Assembly: GCA_030600525.1 (NCBI GenBank)
Contig: JAUVLX010000056.1
Span: 1-14,560, forward strand
Length of the DNA: 14,560 nt
Origin: Desulfobulbus sp.
Lineage (GTDB): Bacteria > Desulfobacterota > Desulfobulbia > Desulfobulbales > Desulfobulbaceae
Direction of reading: 5' to 3'
Both the position numbers and the translations under genes were made by a program. The notes under the pieces are model-generated. The model had not been told where the DNA came from and made no database searches. It was given only the letters and a program-made list of their open reading frames with translations. Shown here piece by piece: positions 14,129 through 14,560 of the stretch. How positions within the stretch are numbered: position 1 is the stretch's first letter; the number at the start of each line of letters is the position of its first letter.

Positions 14129-14382
14129 AAAGAAAGCCTGAAACCCTTTTTTTGCCAGCTACAGGATAAGCCTCACAATGTGTAAAATGACGGGGTACTC
14201 ATCTTCATCCCATTAATTGAGATTTGTACTCTCATACAAGAGCCGAGGAGATCCCCTAAAAAACAGCAAAATATACTCTCAATAATGAACCACGAGATAT
14301 AATCTGTTATTTTTTGACGACAGTCCTTGAATTTATTCCATAAAAAAGATTTATTAAAGAATGTGGGTATAACTGATTGCCT
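14129..14382. other. stretch with no recognisable gene
   Basis: This AT-rich stretch follows the zinc-ribbon gene. I found no convincing coding frame, RNA gene or strong hairpin. A T run at 14149-14155 could help end transcription of the zinc-ribbon gene but has no good stem before it. Confidence 0.5.
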
Positions 14383-14544
14383 TCACTTGACTAAAATCCT
14401 TACTAAATGGCAGATAGCCCCTTTGTGGACTTCTATAAATGAACCTTCCATGTTTGCCAGGTCCTCTACCACTATATGGCTTGATGTAAAACATGTTGCT
14501 TCCCAAAGAAAAACCTTTTCTTGAAGGGTTAAACAGTTATTACC
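14350..14544 (-). pseudogene. possible decayed ACT-domain protein fragment at the window edge
   Basis: On the minus strand an open stretch (14544 to a TGA at 14383-14385) encodes a segment with HIVVEDLANMEGSFIEVHKGA. This resembles the strand-loop-helix of an ACT domain (VEVEDLPGSFIEV-type). Shifting frame near the end gives ISYTHIL, which resembles the next strand of such domains. The frame has no start codon at the expected place and needs at least one frameshift, so if real it is a remnant. A plus-strand frame starting with TTG at 14327 covers the same bases, has no ribosome binding site and looks like chance. This call rests on eye alignment only. Confidence 0.3.
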
Positions 14545-14560
14545 TTAACCTGGAAAACCT

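Noticed and set aside
14327..14524. 65-codon plus-strand frame from a TTG
   Set aside because: Weak start, no ribosome binding site, no recognisable motif, and it overlaps the more protein-like minus-strand fragment.
1..14560. Search for CRISPR arrays, tRNA or rRNA genes, and phage or toxin-antitoxin genes
   Set aside because: No regularly spaced repeats, cloverleaf-like segments or recognisable products of these kinds were seen by eye; a tRNA or covariance-model scan was not possible here.

Overview
The window looks like a chromosomal segment of an anaerobic bacterium, most probably a sulfur- or metal-metabolising Desulfobacterota (old Deltaproteobacteria). This is inferred from a four-subunit ferredoxin-dependent 2-oxoacid oxidoreductase, an iron-sulfur-type flavoprotein, a TAXI-TRAP transporter and a lexA/imuB/dnaE2 mutagenesis cassette. 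No rRNA, tRNA or CRISPR array was seen.

Region 1 (about 240-5955, minus strand) is an SOS mutagenesis locus read lexA -> broken DUF72 gene -> imuB -> dnaE2. LexA keeps its cleavage site and Ser/Lys dyad. Its gene is preceded by a perfect 12-4-12 bp palindrome that overlaps a candidate promoter. ImuB has lost the Y-family catalytic carboxylates but carries a clear beta-clamp motif, so it should act as a scaffold. DnaE2 keeps its three catalytic aspartates. No imuA is present in the window; a decayed DUF72 (YecE-like) gene lies between lexA and imuB.

Region 2 (about 6019-10170, minus strand) is a TRAP uptake locus read TAXI-type binding protein -> fused DctQM-type permease -> universal stress protein. 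A strong intrinsic terminator follows the binding-protein gene. A roughly 167-bp MITE-like element with 19-bp perfect inverted ends lies between it and the permease. A second strong terminator closes the locus after the usp gene.

Region 3 (about 10342-13886, plus strand) is a tight operon, korD-korA-korB-korC plus an Isf-like flavoprotein, divergent from the TAXI gene and ended by a hairpin. It should interconvert a 2-oxoacid and its acyl-CoA with ferredoxin as electron carrier; 2-oxoglutarate is the best guess.

Region 4 (13952-14560) holds a 58-residue zinc-ribbon protein and, near the right edge, a decayed minus-strand fragment resembling an ACT-domain protein. The rest of that stretch shows nothing I can name.

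The most interesting parts are the imuA-less mutasome with its LexA operator, the MITE and terminator splitting the transporter genes, and the flavoprotein joined to the Kor operon. I did not find a clearly new multi-gene system.
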